From Rheinheimera sp. 4Y26 (lineage in GTDB: Bacteria > Pseudomonadota > Gammaproteobacteria > Enterobacterales > Alteromonadaceae), in assembly GCF_025245835.1 (NCBI RefSeq), contig NZ_JAOBWS010000005.1, positions 124,001 through 188,000 on the forward strand: a DNA stretch of 64,000 nt, given 5' to 3'. The notes beneath the pieces are model-generated. The model did no database searches and was not told the origin of the DNA. It saw only the letters and a program-made list of their open reading frames with translations. A program made the position numbers and the translations under genes. Below, in pieces: positions 8,998-17,610 of the stretch (position 1 is the stretch's first letter; the number at the start of each line of letters is the position of its first letter).

Positions 8998-10042
8998 AAC
9001 TCAGTAATCCGGCTGCGGTTTTTTTCTCGGAATGTGGGATCAAGGCTGTTGGCTCAGGGTATCCGACAGCAATCAGCATCACCACGCGTTCAAAAGGCTG
9101 AAGTTTCAAAAGCTTCGCTATTTTAATTTCGTAATTTTCAATATCAGGCCAGTTAATAGAGCAGGACGCCAATCCCATAGTTTCCAGCGCCAGCATCAGC
9201 TGCATATTGGCAAGGCTGGCATCGATATAAATCACGTGGCGGTCACGCTCAAAAGGGTAAGCACTTAAATCACCGACGACGGCCAGTACTGCAGGGAGTC
9301 CTTCAGCATAACCTACAGTGCCCATTGGCAAACTGGCCAGTTTACGCAGAGTTTCGCCCTGGGTGGCGGCAACATAGCGAAATGGCTGGCGGTTACAGGC
9401 ACTGGGCGCCTGGGCTGCAGCGGCAACGGCACGCTGCAGTATTTCGGGCTCTACTGGTTTAGGCAAAAAGGTGCGCACCGAGCAGCGCTGCTGACAGAGT
9501 TTATAAAATTCATCATAACTAATGTCGGCTCTGGGCCTTTGCTGGTAAGGCGCTGGCGCTGCAGCGGCCTGCTGCTGTGTTTTGTTTAAAAGTGGCCGGA
9601 TTTTGCCTGCTTGCTCAGCAAAAATACCAGGCTGAGTGGCCCCTTCAGGCCAGGTGGTCACGGCAAAATAACTCTCCAGCACATCATGGGCGTAATTGAG
9701 TAAAGTTAAATCCAGCTGATGGGCGGGCTCTTGCAGCATATTGTCAAAAGCTTTTAAGGTTTCGTCAATATAATCAAGCGCAAACAACGGTTTACGCGGC
9801 ACCATCGACAGGCCTTTTTCCAGCCGGTGGATATTCCGGCGGATAATGACACTGGCAATAGTCGAGCTTTCTTCATGCAGCCGGTAATGCTGACGGCCAG
9901 ATGCTGTTGCATGCATTTCACGGCGAAAATGCGGGTTAAAAAACGCATAATAAATGCCGGCAAATTTGCGGCTTTTGGCGGCATAAGGCAACAACCATAA
10001 ATCCAGCCTGGCGTAGGTGGCTCGCAGCAGTTTTTTAATCAC
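8990..10042 (-). CDS. Nitroreductase-family protein in glycan operon
   Basis: A 350-aa protein with a C-terminal nitroreductase-like flavoprotein domain. CSVRTFLPKPVEPEIL near residue 185 and APSACNRQPFRY are the N-terminal FMN-binding signature. LASCSINWPD and LIAVGYPEP form the C-terminal part. An N-terminal extension of about 170 residues has no feature I recognise. I place the start at GTG 10042, 2 nt after the flippase stop with GGAG 8 nt upstream, rather than at the upstream ATG 10105, which overlaps the flippase gene by 61 nt. It lies between a flippase and a pyruvyl transferase gene, so an oxidoreduction in glycan precursor metabolism is possible. The substrate is unknown. Confidence 0.8.
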   Translation of the reverse strand: MIKKLLRATYARLDLWLLPYAAKSRKFAGIYYAFFNPHFRREMHATASGRQHYRLHEESSTIASVIIRRNIHRLEKGLSMVPRKPLFALDYIDETLKAFDNMLQEPAHQLDLTLLNYAHDVLESYFAVTTWPEGATQPGIFAEQAGKIRPLLNKTQQQAAAAPAPYQQRPRADISYDEFYKLCQQRCSVRTFLPKPVEPEILQRAVAAAAQAPSACNRQPFRYVAATQGETLRKLASLPMGTVGYAEGLPAVLAVVGDLSAYPFERDRHVIYIDASLANMQLMLALETMGLASCSINWPDIENYEIKIAKLLKLQPFERVVMLIAVGYPEPTALIPHSEKKTAAGLLSYV

Positions 10043-10044
10043 AA

Positions 10045-11364
10045 CTAAGACTCCGGTTTGGCCGGTGGTTGTGGTGCCACCGCTTTTACTTTTAACAATT
10101 GCCAAAAATGCGCCCTGGTTTTGCCTGAGCAGAATAAAAAGAAAAATGACGCATAAGCATAAGAGATTAACGTGGCCCAGGCCGCGCCTTCAATGCCATA
10201 AATGGGTATTAGCCAAAGATTTAGCAGCACATTTAAAATAGCGCCGACACCATGACTTAATAAACTTAAGGGTTCATTACCGGTAATAATTAAATGTTGG
10301 CTGATCAGCGCCCGCACAAAAATAAAACAGCCGGCCCAGACATGAATTTGCAGTACAGTGGCAGAAGGCACAAATTTTTCGCCATAAGCCAGCCACATAA
10401 TCCACTTCGCGCCCAAAGTCATAAAGATGGCAATGCCAAAGGCCATCAGAAAAAACTGCACACTGCGTTTTTTCAAAATGCAAAGGTAACTATCCCAGTT
10501 GTTGTTATAGGCTTTGAGTAAATCCGGGTAATAACGCGCTGCCAAAGTGACAGGAATGACATACCAAAGCTCGGATAACCGCGCCACCGCTGTGTATTGC
10601 CCTGTGGCCGCAACGCCAATCATCTGTTCAATCATAATGGTGTCGATTTTCAGATAAATCACCGACACCACACCGGATAACCAGAGCCAGCTTGAGCGTT
10701 TTAATAATTCTTTGCTGCTTTGCCAGCTGAAGTACTTAAAGCTAAGGCCTGGCTCGTCCGGTGCGTAACGGCGCTGCCAATAGTATTGCAAAGCGCCGGT
10801 CAGGAAAAATTCAATGCCTACCACCAACAGCAGCATATCGACATTTGCACCATAAATCAGCGCCACCACCCGGGCTGTCAGCGTCAGCATCGACACGACA
10901 ATTTTTGACAGCGCTACTGCGCGAAAATGACCGCGGTAGTTTTGGTCGTATTCGCATAGCATCATGGCGCTGAAACTTTGCAGAATAAAAAGAGTACTGA
11001 TGGCAACAGGGCCGATGGCAAAATAATGCGGGTAAAAAACAGCAAAACCCAAAATCATCAGCAGGGCAAAAAACAAACCGGCACTAAGCCGAAGCCACAG
11101 CGCGCTTTGTAAGATGGTTCTGCTTTGCTGCGGGTCGGTCTGACTGCTGGCCATTTTCTGCACCAGATTGTTCAGGCCCATGCTGCTGAGCGGCGTTAAA
11201 AATGCCGCCCAGACCATCACAACACCGTACACGCCGAGCGCTTCGTCGCCCAGCATGCGCGCCACCATAAAGGTGACAATGGCGCCTGCGCCCAAACGGA
11301 AAAAACGCTCCATCAGCATAATGATGGCGCGTGCTTCCAGCAGTTTACGGATTGTTTTTAGCAC
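10045..11364 (-). CDS. Wzx-like oligosaccharide flippase
   Basis: A 439-aa polytopic protein of the polysaccharide-biosynthesis/MATE-like superfamily with about 12-14 hydrophobic segments. It carries N-terminal MVARMLGDEALGVYGVVM and GLNNLVQKMASS, which resemble the start of Wzx/PST exporters. Such proteins flip undecaprenyl-linked repeat units across the inner membrane. Its start lies 20 nt inside the end of the wecA-like gene. The locus has a second flippase gene (17607-18875), and which repeat unit each one moves is not evident. Specificity cannot be read from sequence. Confidence 0.83.
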   Translation of the reverse strand: MLKTIRKLLEARAIIMLMERFFRLGAGAIVTFMVARMLGDEALGVYGVVMVWAAFLTPLSSMGLNNLVQKMASSQTDPQQSRTILQSALWLRLSAGLFFALLMILGFAVFYPHYFAIGPVAISTLFILQSFSAMMLCEYDQNYRGHFRAVALSKIVVSMLTLTARVVALIYGANVDMLLLVVGIEFFLTGALQYYWQRRYAPDEPGLSFKYFSWQSSKELLKRSSWLWLSGVVSVIYLKIDTIMIEQMIGVAATGQYTAVARLSELWYVIPVTLAARYYPDLLKAYNNNWDSYLCILKKRSVQFFLMAFGIAIFMTLGAKWIMWLAYGEKFVPSATVLQIHVWAGCFIFVRALISQHLIITGNEPLSLLSHGVGAILNVLLNLWLIPIYGIEGAAWATLISYAYASFFFLFCSGKTRAHFWQLLKVKAVAPQPPAKPES

Positions 11365-12424
11365 GTTGTTTTGCTTTATAACGTTTGATAAAACGGGTAA
11401 TACGCCAGATATATTGCAAAGACAGTGAATAAAGACTGAATATCAGCAAAAACAACACCAGCATCACCAGATCAGGCACCATCAGATATTCACCGACAAT
11501 ACCAATGGTGGCGAGCATGCAGGATAAACTGGTAATAATCACCAGTGCCTGACGCGAGGTTAAGCCAAGACGCAGGAAGATATGGTGTAAGTGTTCGCGG
11601 TCGGCCATAAAAGGTGACTGACCTTTACGGATGCGGCGAATCATAATAGCCACCATATCCATCAAAGGCACAGCAATAACCCAAAGTGCGGTAACAGGGC
11701 GGAAGCTGGCGCTGTCGCTCTGGCTGCCGATTATCAGCAGCCAAATCACTGACAAGCCTATCAGCATACTGCCGGCATCCCCCATAAAAATTTTACCTTT
11801 GCCTTTGCCGATTAAATCCAGGTTAAACAGCAAATATGGGATCAGTGCAAACACCAGCACCATCGGCAGCACGGCATGCTCGAGCTGGCCGCCGATTCCC
11901 ATCATCAGGGTTAAAGACACAAAACTGACACCGCTCAGCATACCCGCCAGACCGTCGATGCCGTCAATCATATTAAAAGCGTTAATAGCGGCAATGACGG
12001 CGATCAGTGTCAGCGGAATACCAACATAACCTAAGGTTACAGAGCCCAGGCCAAATAAGTTGCCCAGATCTTCAAGGTATAAACCCAGGCCATACACCAT
12101 TACTGCGCCAATCAATAGCTGGGCGCACAGGCGTAGCTTCACACTTAAATCGAGGAAATCATCAAATACACCCAGCAGCACTATGCTGCCGCCACACAGC
12201 AGATAATACCAGTGGCTGTCCTGCGGTAAGCCAAAAATGGCCAGAGTGGCAGCAACACCGGTAAAAATGGAAATACCGCCAATTAATGGAATGGCGCCAA
12301 CATGTTGTTTGCGGCCATGGGGCTTATCTACCAGGCCGATTTTATTGGCCACAGGGATAAGGATAAAAATAGCAATTAAGGTCAGGACAAAAGTGGTGGA
12401 AAACAACACAAAGTGTTCGCGCAT
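11345..12424 (-). CDS. wecA: WecA-like undecaprenyl-phosphate GlcNAc-1-phosphate transferase
   Basis: A 359-aa polyprenyl-phosphate N-acetylhexosamine-1-phosphate transferase of the MraY/WecA family. Seen: VDKPHGRKQHVGAIPLIGG near residue 33, the catalytic NAFNMIDGIDGLAGM near 146, the Mg-binding FMGDAGSMLIG near 212 and the cytoplasmic loop ADREHLHHIFLRLGL near 276, with about 10-11 membrane segments. WecA starts enterobacterial common antigen and many O-antigens by loading GlcNAc-1-P onto undecaprenyl phosphate. First gene of the leftward operon wecA-flippase-nitroreductase-pyruvyl transferase. Sugar specificity (GlcNAc or another HexNAc) is inferred from the WecA-like loop. Confidence 0.88.
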   Translation of the reverse strand: MREHFVLFSTTFVLTLIAIFILIPVANKIGLVDKPHGRKQHVGAIPLIGGISIFTGVAATLAIFGLPQDSHWYYLLCGGSIVLLGVFDDFLDLSVKLRLCAQLLIGAVMVYGLGLYLEDLGNLFGLGSVTLGYVGIPLTLIAVIAAINAFNMIDGIDGLAGMLSGVSFVSLTLMMGIGGQLEHAVLPMVLVFALIPYLLFNLDLIGKGKGKIFMGDAGSMLIGLSVIWLLIIGSQSDSASFRPVTALWVIAVPLMDMVAIMIRRIRKGQSPFMADREHLHHIFLRLGLTSRQALVIITSLSCMLATIGIVGEYLMVPDLVMLVLFLLIFSLYSLSLQYIWRITRFIKRYKAKQRAKNNP

Positions 12425-12686
12425 AAAGGATCCGCTAAATCAATCAAGCTAATTATTGTTATAAAACAAAGGCGATTATAGGTGATGTTATGGTCAGTTA
12501 CTATCCGCCCGCACAGAAAGCTGTTATTCCTGCTGATTTGTTGTGCAGTCTGTCCCCAGCGGCAAAAACACTGCATGTTACAGGGCGCAACCTGGGCAAT
12601 TCAGCGCTTATTTTTCTGCTGGCTGGTTGTTGCGCTATGAAGTTCCAAAGTATGATCCGGCCACTTTGGCCAAAACAGGATGTGTC
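12425..12686. promoter_or_regulatory. Divergent leader between the two glycan operons
   Basis: This 262-nt gap must hold the promoters of the leftward wecA operon and the rightward glycosyltransferase operon. I cannot assign -10/-35 boxes with confidence and see no JUMPstart/ops element. Two short rightward frames are open here. ATG 12490-12690 would encode 66 aa with its TGA overlapping the GTG of the next gene. ATG 12485-12640 would encode 51 aa with two hydrophobic stretches. Neither has a well-spaced Shine-Dalgarno, so neither is called a gene. Confidence 0.5.
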
Positions 12687-13736
12687 GTGAGTCAGCACAA
12701 AGCAAAAAAAGTATTGATAGTCACCAATATGGGACCTAAAGCCTCAGCACCTTTTCAGGGGCAATTTGTCAAAAATCAGGTGGATGCACTGTCATCTATT
12801 GCGCCTGCATATTGTTATATGCGCTGGCACAACAATAGTTTGCTGAATAAATTGCTGAAATATCCGGTACTGTGGCTGCAGTTTGTCTGGAACTTTGTGT
12901 TGAGCCGTACCCGTTACGACATTATTCACGTGCATTATTTTTACCCGACCATCTGGCTGGCGCTAACGTACCGCTGGCTTCGAAACCGCAAAGTTAAAAT
13001 TGTGGTGACTTTTCATGGCAGTGACATTTATTTATATAAGCCAGAGCCAAAATTGTATAAATACGCAGCGAGGCAGGTGCAGCACTTTATTTTTACCAGC
13101 GAAAAGCTACAGCAGAAGTTTTTTGCAAAGCCTGCTGCTGCAGAAGTGTTGCCGGCTGGTATTCATCCGGCGTTTGCACAAACAGAATTAAAAGAGCGCA
13201 CTGAAAAGCCGATTGATATTCTGTATGTTGGCAGCCTGGATTTGAATAAAGGCATGGACAGACTGCTGGCGATATTGCCCAAACTCAGTCAGTATCAGTT
13301 GACGGTGATTGGCCATGGGCCTTATCGGGAAAAGCTGGCACAGGCCGCAGCGCAATATCCGAATTTAACCTTGTGTGACCCTGCCAGTCCGGTGTTGCTC
13401 AAACAATTTTTTGAAAACAGTAAGTGTTTTATCAGCTTGTCGCGCAATGAGTCTTTTGGTTTGGTGATGACTGAAGCTATGGCTTGTTATACCCCGGTGA
13501 TTGCCACTGAAACCGACGGCTCGCTGGCGCAAATTAAGCAAGGACAAAATGGTTTTTGTCTGTCGCAACAAGATGAGTCACAACTGCTGGATAGGCTGGT
13601 ACAAACAATTCAGCAGTTATTAAGTTTGCCGGACGCAGAGTACCGCCAATTACAGCTGGTCGGACGAGAAATGGCCGAACCTTATCTGGTGGATAAAGTG
13701 GCGGATAGGCTGATACAGCTTTATCAGCGTTTATAA
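12687..13736 (+). CDS. GT4-family glycosyltransferase
   Basis: A 349-aa GT-B glycosyltransferase. The N-terminal half begins KKVLIVTNMGPKASAPFQGQFVK and holds IIHVHYFYPT and VTFHGSDIYLY. The C-terminal half has DILYVGSLDLNKGMDRLL (the sugar-nucleotide domain start) and the E-x7-E-like SRNESFGLVMTEAMA near residue 250. The frame is open further upstream, but I choose GTG 12687 because AGGA lies 6 nt upstream and homology-like sequence begins there. First gene of the rightward glycan operon; donor and acceptor unknown. Confidence 0.85.
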   Translation: MSQHKAKKVLIVTNMGPKASAPFQGQFVKNQVDALSSIAPAYCYMRWHNNSLLNKLLKYPVLWLQFVWNFVLSRTRYDIIHVHYFYPTIWLALTYRWLRNRKVKIVVTFHGSDIYLYKPEPKLYKYAARQVQHFIFTSEKLQQKFFAKPAAAEVLPAGIHPAFAQTELKERTEKPIDILYVGSLDLNKGMDRLLAILPKLSQYQLTVIGHGPYREKLAQAAAQYPNLTLCDPASPVLLKQFFENSKCFISLSRNESFGLVMTEAMACYTPVIATETDGSLAQIKQGQNGFCLSQQDESQLLDRLVQTIQQLLSLPDAEYRQLQLVGREMAEPYLVDKVADRLIQLYQRL

Positions 13737-13824
13737 CCAGCCCCGGGCTGAGCTATGCTGTAAGGCGATTTTGTCGCTTCACAATCAAAGATTTAACGAA
13801 TTTAACAGGCAAGGTTCTTCATAT

Positions 13825-14550
13825 ATGGCGTTTCAACCAGATCAGGTGTCAGTCGGCGGTATCAAGGTAATGGCTTTTGCCAGTATGGCGCAGCTGGTCA
13901 ATTTTATTATCCGGGATGATGGCTCTGTGTTTGCCGGTGCCGCTATTGCCATTAATCCGGAAAAAGTGATGAAAGCACAACAAGATCCGGCATTAATGCA
14001 AATTCTGAACAATGCCGAATTACGTTATGCCGACGGCATGGGCGTGGTGAAGGTGATGCAGAAAAAACTGCAAAAACCGGTAGAGCGGGTGCCTGGCTGT
14101 GAAACCTGGGAAGCCCTGATGCACAGAGCCGCTGAAAAAAAGGTACCGGTGTTTTTAATTGGAGCCAAACCTGAAGTGCTGCAGACGACCAAAAGCAAGC
14201 TGGAAGCGCTGGGCGTGCCCGTGGTTGGCGCCCAGGATGGTTATTTTAAAGATGAAGATGCGCTGATCTCGCAGCTGGTGCAAAGTGGCGCCAAAGTGAT
14301 CACAGTTGCCATGGGCTCGCCCAAACAAGAATTGTTTATTGAAAAAGCAAAAAAACAGCTGCCGGACGCTTATTTTATGGGGGTAGGTGGTACTTATGAT
14401 GTATTTACCGGCAACGTTAAACGGGCGCCTGAGCTTTGGTGCAAACTCAATCTGGAGTGGGCTTACCGTTTGTTGTCACAACCATCAAGAATTAAACGCC
14501 AGTGGAATCTGGTGGAATACCTCTGGTTGTATCTGCGCGGCAAGCTGTAA
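13825..14550 (+). CDS. WecG/TagA/CpsF-family glycosyltransferase
   Basis: A 241-aa GT26 enzyme (E. coli WecG 246 aa). Family hallmarks are INPEKVMKAQQDP, ADGMGVVKVMQKKLQKPVER with VPGCETW, KVPVFLIGAKPE, VAMGSPKQELFI and MGVGGTYDVFTGNVKRAPEL. The last of these is the strongly conserved GVGG..D..AG..KRAP-type motif. WecG transfers ManNAcA to GlcNAc-PP-undecaprenol and TagA transfers ManNAc. With wecA-like and wecC genes in the same locus, a ManNAcA transferase is the most economical reading, but it is inferred. Start ATG 13825 follows a loose AAGG; an upstream TTG at 13771 is less likely. It lies 88 nt after the GT4 gene. Confidence 0.87.
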   Translation: MAFQPDQVSVGGIKVMAFASMAQLVNFIIRDDGSVFAGAAIAINPEKVMKAQQDPALMQILNNAELRYADGMGVVKVMQKKLQKPVERVPGCETWEALMHRAAEKKVPVFLIGAKPEVLQTTKSKLEALGVPVVGAQDGYFKDEDALISQLVQSGAKVITVAMGSPKQELFIEKAKKQLPDAYFMGVGGTYDVFTGNVKRAPELWCKLNLEWAYRLLSQPSRIKRQWNLVEYLWLYLRGKL

Positions 14551-14612
14551 CAGCAACACAGATGCGATATCGACTGTACTCAGTAAAAATAATATGACAA
14601 GAGACTGAAATT

Positions 14613-15533
14613 TTGGCCGAACATCAAATTGCCGGGCGCGACACTTACCCTCTGATCAGTGTGTACATGCCCACCTTTAACCGCAGTCAGATGATGCAAC
14701 GTGCAGTTGCCTCAGTGCTGGCACAGGATTATCCGAATTTTGAATTATTGATTGTTGACGACTGTTCCAGTGACGACACCTGGGAAGTGCTGAACCGTCT
14801 TTATGGCGAAAACAGCCGGATCCGCTTGTTCCGGCAGGAAAAAGGTCAGGGCGCCTGTGCCGCCCGAAACCTGGCGATTAAAGCGGCGGCCGGTGATTTT
14901 GTCACCGGTATTGATGATGATGACGAGTTTTTACCCCACCGGCTGTCTGACATGATGGCAAATTATGACGATCAATACTCCTGCATCTGCACCAGTTATT
15001 TCTGGGACTATGGTTCAGTGCGTAAGCAATTGTATCCTGAACAAAAAATTGTCCGTTTACCCGAGCTGCTGGATGCCCATTGTTTGTCGAATCAGGCACT
15101 GGTACGCAAAAGCCGCATGCTGGCGCAGGGCGGTTTTGACGAACAGCTGGCGGCGTTTCAGGATTATGATATGTGGCTGCGGATGGTGGCGGCTTATGGT
15201 CCGGCATTACGTTTGTCCGATGCCAGCTATGTTGTGCATGTGGGGCATGAGCTGGGACGTATTACCACTTCGCCAAAACGGCTGAATGCGCAGGCGCAGT
15301 TTGTCGAAAAACACCGCGGTTTGATGAATGAGCGTAATCTGCATAATCAGGCTTTTTACCGGCGAACCATGCAAAACCTGCCGATGTCACTTGGTGAATT
15401 ATTGTCGTCATGTCGTTATGGTCTGGTGGAAAGCAAAGTGCGTTATTACCTGAAGCACCGGCTGGCCTGGGCTATCAGATTGCGTAAACAAATTTTAAAT
15501 AAAGGCATTAAAGGGCTGTTTGGGCACAAATGA
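14613..15533 (+). CDS. GT2-family glycosyltransferase
   Basis: A 306-aa GT-A glycosyltransferase. LISVYMPTFNRSQMMQRAV, with VLAQDYPNFELLIVDDCSSD close behind, opens the nucleotide-binding fold. The DXD-like metal site is in FVTGIDDDDEFLPHRL near residue 102, and FQDYDMWLRMVAAYG carries the typical ED/QDYD acceptor-side motif. The only start that keeps the fold complete is TTG 14613, which has a weak purine-rich upstream stretch. The next ATG lies inside the first beta strand. The stop overlaps the ATG of the following gene by 4 nt, so the rest of the operon is translationally coupled. Sugar specificity is unknown. Confidence 0.84.
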   Translation: MAEHQIAGRDTYPLISVYMPTFNRSQMMQRAVASVLAQDYPNFELLIVDDCSSDDTWEVLNRLYGENSRIRLFRQEKGQGACAARNLAIKAAAGDFVTGIDDDDEFLPHRLSDMMANYDDQYSCICTSYFWDYGSVRKQLYPEQKIVRLPELLDAHCLSNQALVRKSRMLAQGGFDEQLAAFQDYDMWLRMVAAYGPALRLSDASYVVHVGHELGRITTSPKRLNAQAQFVEKHRGLMNERNLHNQAFYRRTMQNLPMSLGELLSSCRYGLVESKVRYYLKHRLAWAIRLRKQILNKGIKGLFGHK

Positions 15534-16339
15534 ATTCATCATTATTCAGTCAGGAACAGGATCTGGCCAATCAGATGCTGCTGGTATTACAGCGTTTTAA
15601 GTTATGGATCCTGGTAGCTGCCGCCGCTGGTGCTCTTGCTGCTGTGCTGTACAGCAAAACAGCGCCGAAATATGCCGAAGCGCGGGCAGTGTATACCCTG
15701 GCTCAGCACAAAGTGGCGCAGCTGGCTGCGGTCTACGACAAGTTACCGGCGCAAACGTCTCTGATGTTAGGCGCGCTGGAAGTCGATGAAATGGCGCGTT
15801 TTACTCTATTGCTGGATCATCCGCAGGTCTGGCAGCAGCTGTGGCAAGATGCCGCTTTGTGTCAGGCACAAAGCGCCTTATGTGCCGGTGGTGATACCAG
15901 CAAACAACAGCAGCTGACCGCAACCTGGCGCTCAAAATTTTCATATGATCATAAAAGACGGGGCAATCAGCTGACGGTAAAATGGCGCGCGCCAAAGTCC
16001 AGCGAAGCAGCGCTGTTGCTCAGCGCCATGATAAAAACTGCTGAAGCCGAGTACAAAGCTCAGGCAATAAGCCAGTATCAGGCGCGTCAGGCCGATTTGC
16101 AGCAGGCGCTGGACAAAGCGACCACAGTGGGAGAGCGCTCAGAACTGAGTGTGCAGCTCGATAAAATACAGGCAGAGCTGAATGTATTGCAGCATGGCCG
16201 TCAGATGGTGCTGCATGCAGTACAGCCTGTTACCGCAAAAGAGCCCGGACACAAACCCTTGCCCTTTATTGCTGTGGTTGGCGCGCTGTTGTCAGCCCTT
16301 GGCGCAACCTTGCTGGCTTTGGTGTTTAGCCGCCGATGA
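15530..16339 (+). CDS. Wzz-like chain-length/co-polymerase membrane protein
   Basis: A 269-aa protein with one hydrophobic segment near residues 27-46 and a second near 243-265, enclosing a periplasmic region that includes a coiled-coil-like stretch (AISQYQARQADLQQALDKA and what follows). This two-helix topology and the proline-containing region before the last helix fit the Wzz/PCP family that sets glycan chain length together with Wzy. Motif support is weak and the periplasmic part is short, so the call rests on topology and on position between GT2 and wzy-like genes. ATGA overlaps on both sides. Confidence 0.6.
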   Translation: MNSSLFSQEQDLANQMLLVLQRFKLWILVAAAAGALAAVLYSKTAPKYAEARAVYTLAQHKVAQLAAVYDKLPAQTSLMLGALEVDEMARFTLLLDHPQVWQQLWQDAALCQAQSALCAGGDTSKQQQLTATWRSKFSYDHKRRGNQLTVKWRAPKSSEAALLLSAMIKTAEAEYKAQAISQYQARQADLQQALDKATTVGERSELSVQLDKIQAELNVLQHGRQMVLHAVQPVTAKEPGHKPLPFIAVVGALLSALGATLLALVFSRR

Positions 16340-17610
16340 ACGGACAAACTGCAGTTAAATTACCTTTGCTGGATCTTTTGATCATTCTGCTGGCCAAGTG
16401 GTATCTGCTGATTGATGCCGCCAATGGTGTGGTGCTGAGTCTGAGTGGTCAGAGTGTGCCACTTTCGGCGTTATATAAATCTGCGTTATTGCTGTTACTG
16501 TTTTGTGCTTTGTTGCGGGACCAGGTGCGTGGCTTGTTATTGCTGCTGGCCATGGTGTTGTTGTTATTGGCCGGGCCTTTTTACACTTTGCTGCAAACCG
16601 GTAACAACAGTGGATTTTCTTATGATGCCGGCATGGTGTTAAAACTGTTATCGCCTTTACTGGCCGCTTTGTACTTTTTCCATTTTGCCAAACGCTGGCC
16701 GGTGCTGGCGCGGCAGGCTTTACATCAAATCTTTTTATTTAGTTTTGCCATTCTGGTGGCGAATATGCTGCTCGGCCGCCTGGGTTTTGGTTTTAGTGCT
16801 TATTTACCCAATGATTATCTGCCGGATCTAAATCTGGGTACCAAAGGATATTTTAAAGCCACCAATGAGCTGTCGGCTTTATTGCTGGTGCTGAGCGGTT
16901 ATTTACTGGCCTGTTATTGGCCTGTTGCCAAACTGAAGTTTGTGCTGGTACTTGGCCTGAGTTTATTTGCCGCCAGCTCCATGCTGACCAAAACCGGCAT
17001 GGCCGGCGTGCTGCTGTTGGCCTTCCTGATCCCATTATTGCAGGAAAAAGACAGCTGGCTGAAGTATCGCCGGCAGTTGCTGGTTCTACCTGTGCTGCTG
17101 GTGATGGCTGTGCTGCTGTTGTGGTGGCAATGGCCGGTGCTGCTCGATAGCAGCGTCGGGCAAAAGCTGCAGTTGGTTTATCAGCAGCAGGGGCTACTAG
17201 GGGTGTTGTTGTCATCGCGCGACCAGTATGCAATTGATAACTGGCTCATCAGCAGCTGGTATTTTACCGACTGGCACCGGCTGGCCGGCATTGGCAACAC
17301 CGGCCTTGAAATTTACAGCAGCAAAGCCCTGGCTGAAATTGACCCTGTGGATTTGCTGATGTGGTTTGGCATAGCGGGGCTTAGTTATTTTCTGCTGTGG
17401 TTTGCGCTTATTTTAAAACAAAGCTGGCATGTTTATCTGTTGGCGCCGCGTACTGCGGTGGCCGGCATTTTTGTGCTGAACCTGGTGTTGTTGCTGGTGG
17501 CCACTATGGCCGGCCATGTGCTGACATCCGGCATGCTTTGGATCCCATGGGGCATGCTAAACGGCGCTGTCTGGTTATATAGCCAAAATAGCCAGGAGCC
17601 ACAGTCATGA
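16336..17610 (+). CDS. Wzy-like O-antigen/exopolysaccharide polymerase
   Basis: A 424-aa very hydrophobic protein with about 10-12 membrane segments and a larger periplasmic loop near residues 270-335 (DSSVGQKLQLVYQQ through DWHRLAGIGNTGLEIYS). The GIGNTG...EIDPVDLLMWFGI arrangement resembles the G-x-G...D-P...G-I-hydrophobic pattern seen in Wzy/ligase-type proteins. Sequence identity in the family is low, so the call depends on topology and on the neighbours (Wzz-like before, flippase after, ATGA overlaps with both). A ligase cannot be excluded. Confidence 0.68.
   Translation: MNGQTAVKLPLLDLLIILLAKWYLLIDAANGVVLSLSGQSVPLSALYKSALLLLLFCALLRDQVRGLLLLLAMVLLLLAGPFYTLLQTGNNSGFSYDAGMVLKLLSPLLAALYFFHFAKRWPVLARQALHQIFLFSFAILVANMLLGRLGFGFSAYLPNDYLPDLNLGTKGYFKATNELSALLLVLSGYLLACYWPVAKLKFVLVLGLSLFAASSMLTKTGMAGVLLLAFLIPLLQEKDSWLKYRRQLLVLPVLLVMAVLLLWWQWPVLLDSSVGQKLQLVYQQQGLLGVLLSSRDQYAIDNWLISSWYFTDWHRLAGIGNTGLEIYSSKALAEIDPVDLLMWFGIAGLSYFLLWFALILKQSWHVYLLAPRTAVAGIFVLNLVLLLVATMAGHVLTSGMLWIPWGMLNGAVWLYSQNSQEPQS

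Noticed and set aside
10045-10105. Longer nitroreductase start at 10105 overlapping the flippase gene by 61 nt
   Set aside because: GTG 10042 with GGAG 8 nt upstream and a 2-nt gap to the previous stop fits the operon better.
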